64,000 nucleotides of DNA from Mesostigma viride. Taxonomy: Eukaryota > Streptophyta > Mesostigmatophyceae > Mesostigmatales > Mesostigmataceae. Every line of letters starts with the position of its first letter. The stretch's first letter is position 1. The notes below the pieces were generated by a model that made no database searches, was not told the origin of the DNA, and saw only the letters and a program-made list of their open reading frames with translations. Of this stretch, positions 62,576 to 64,000 are shown piece after piece. The DNA is taken from the NCBI GenBank assembly GCA_009746045.1, contig RPFO01000213.1:13093051-13157050 (forward strand), in the 5' to 3' direction. The translations under genes were made by a program, and so were the position numbers.

Positions 62576-63250
62576 ATATTTGCACACTGTCCTCCTGACG
62601 GTGGTGCTCGCCATGATTCGGTCGGTTTTCCCCCACGCGAACATCCGGTCCGAGGATGCGGATGGCGCTGCCTTCTATTCCCCCAACCACCGGCCTGACA
62701 TCGTGGTGCTGGACTTTGAGGGGGGTGGCCGGCATCTGCTTATCGACGTTTCGGTGGCGCGGCCCTTGGCTCTTAGCCACGTGGCTGGGGCCTCCCTCAC
62801 GGCAGGTTACACGGCGGACCGGGCGGAGCGGGCCAAGCTCCTGGCCTACGGCGACGTCGGGCACCATCGTGTGGTGCCCTTTGTCCTGGAGGAGTTTGGG
62901 GCCATGGGGCCCCTGACCTCCGCCTTCTTCAAGGAGTGTTGCCGGCTCCGGGAGGACCGGCTGGACCTGGAGGGCCAGCGGGCCCCATGGTCGGCGCGGA
63001 CCTGGACGTCATATTGGCGTCAGCGCTTGTCGGTGGCGCTGACTCGGGCCATGGCTGACATCATGCTCCGCCGTACGCGGGCTGATTTTGCGGTGCAGCA
63101 GGGCTATTAGGTTCCTCTCGTTAGGAGTTTCCATTGGTCTTATCGTAGTATAGAGATTTTACATGGCTCTGTATAGAGGTTTATAGCTGGGCGTTTGCTT
63201 TGGTTTGAGTGATTTCACTCTGCTGTAAGTAATTATATTATTAATATATA
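62576..63250 (+). mobile_element. RLE-type LINE, endonuclease end and 3' UTR
   Basis: Open frame 62580-63110 with SVFPHANIRSEDADGAAFYS, the endonuclease core RPDIVVLDFEGGGRHLLIDV, FVLEEFGAMGPLTSAFFKEC and a normal stop. The 3' UTR ends in a TAATATATATATATTG stretch (63239-63257). The next copy begins directly after this tail. Its first 60 bp are essentially identical to 63735-63800. Confidence 0.8.
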
Positions 63251-63254
63251 TATA

Positions 63255-64000
63255 TTGTTCGTCACCGCCATCCGGGAGGCCTATGCTGAGATCCAGCAGG
63301 CCTGTTCTCCCGTCCGTGCCGCTCAGGCGGTACAGCGCCACCTCCCTCGCGGCACTCCCTCGGTCGCCTCCGTTCAATCTCCCGCCGCATTCCCTGCTCG
63401 CGTCATCGATAAACACCAGAAAACCTACGCGGGTATTCTGCACACGGCTGATTGGATTGCTCTTTTCGCGGACCTCAACGCCCAGGGACGTGCGTGGCTG
63501 TTCTCGCTTTCCTTGCGGAGTGTGGGCTCGGCGTACCTTCGTGCTCTTCCCATGGCCCCCCCATTCGCCTTGGCTCCCAGCCACTACTCGGTGGCGCTCC
63601 GGCACCAGCTATTTGCCCCGCAGCCTCTTGTTCCGGCCGGGCGGCCTTGTGGTAGCTGTGGGCAGCCGCTGGATCCCACGGGGACTCACTACCTTGCCTG
63701 CATGGGGGCCAACAGAATCAGAATTGGTATTTGTATTTGCACACTGTCCTCCTGACGGTGCCGGTGCTCGCCATGATTCGGTCGGTTTTCCCCCACGCGA
63801 ACATCCGGTCCGAGGATGCGGATGGCGCTGCCTTCTATTCCCCCAACCACCGGCCTGACATCGTGGTGCTGGACTTTGAGGGGGGTGGCCGGCATCTGCT
63901 TATTGACGTTTCGGTGGCGCGGCCCTTGGCTCTTAGCCACGTGGCTGGGGCCTCCCTCACGGCAGGTTACACGGCGGACCGGGCGGAGCGGGCCAAGCTC
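63255..64000 (+). mobile_element. RLE-type LINE, CCHC and endonuclease, runs off the window
   Basis: Frame 63255-63755 encodes FVTAIREAYAEIQQACSPVR, LRHQLFAPQPLVPAGRPCGS and the CCHC motif CGSCGQPLDPTGTHYLAC. A break near 63720 leads to the endonuclease region (RPDIVVLDFEGGGRHLLIDV, about 63857), cut by the end of the window. Its sequence from 63735 on is nearly identical to 62580-62830. Confidence 0.8.

Overview
This is a stretch of a nuclear eukaryotic genome. Coding sequence is cut into many short exons by GT-AG introns, and the intergenic space is filled with LINEs, LTR elements, MITEs and microsatellites. The gene content points to the green lineage. There is a CPP/TSO1-type CXC transcription factor and a GT29 sialyltransferase-like protein with EGF-like and IPT/TIG modules, a style I associate with prasinophyte green algae. 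The phylum call is inference; no species is claimed.

Three host genes can be read. (1) Minus strand, 23813 to 12250: a 13-exon gene whose exons join in phase to a 918-residue type II membrane protein. It carries a TIG domain, a first GT29-like domain, an EGF-like module and a second GT29 domain. Its introns hold minisatellites, a G-rich tract, a GA run and a cluster of GTCAAC/TTGACG words. (2) Plus strand, about 38036 to 46854 or beyond: a CXC (CRC) domain DNA-binding protein of the TSO1/LIN54 family in at least eight exons. (3) Plus strand, 53983 to 57968: a divergent ARF/ARL/SAR1-like small GTPase in four exons, with a likely myristoylation/palmitoylation N-terminus, an altered G3 motif and a 160-residue low-complexity insert or unrecognised intron.

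The rest is mostly mobile DNA in nested layers. Region 1-12240 has little that resembles host sequence after about 2.4 kb. It holds a TTAA-targeting inverted-repeat element inside the TTAA-repeat tail of a LINE, itself inside an older repeat. It also holds two LINEs carrying only an ORF1-like protein, each with an 11-bp target duplication. Region 24975-37472 is a three-layer nest: a short inverted-repeat element, hit by a poly(A) LINE with a 13-15 bp duplication, hit in turn by a Ty3/gypsy chromovirus with a 5-bp duplication and 703-bp LTRs. Region 48160-53320 is a patchwork of LINE tails, an endonuclease-only derivative, another ORF1-only LINE and a TA-flanked MITE. Region 58160-64000 is a cluster of LINEs with a C-terminal restriction-like endonuclease.

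Several otherwise different LINE-type inserts share a 3' end made of a CTCC(C)..AAC..GGAG stem-loop followed by a TTAA, TTTAA or AATTC tandem tail. This suggests one retrotransposition machinery is copying autonomous and non-autonomous templates through a common 3' signal. Exon joins were made by eye from splice sites, phase and protein similarity; nothing was checked against transcripts or databases.
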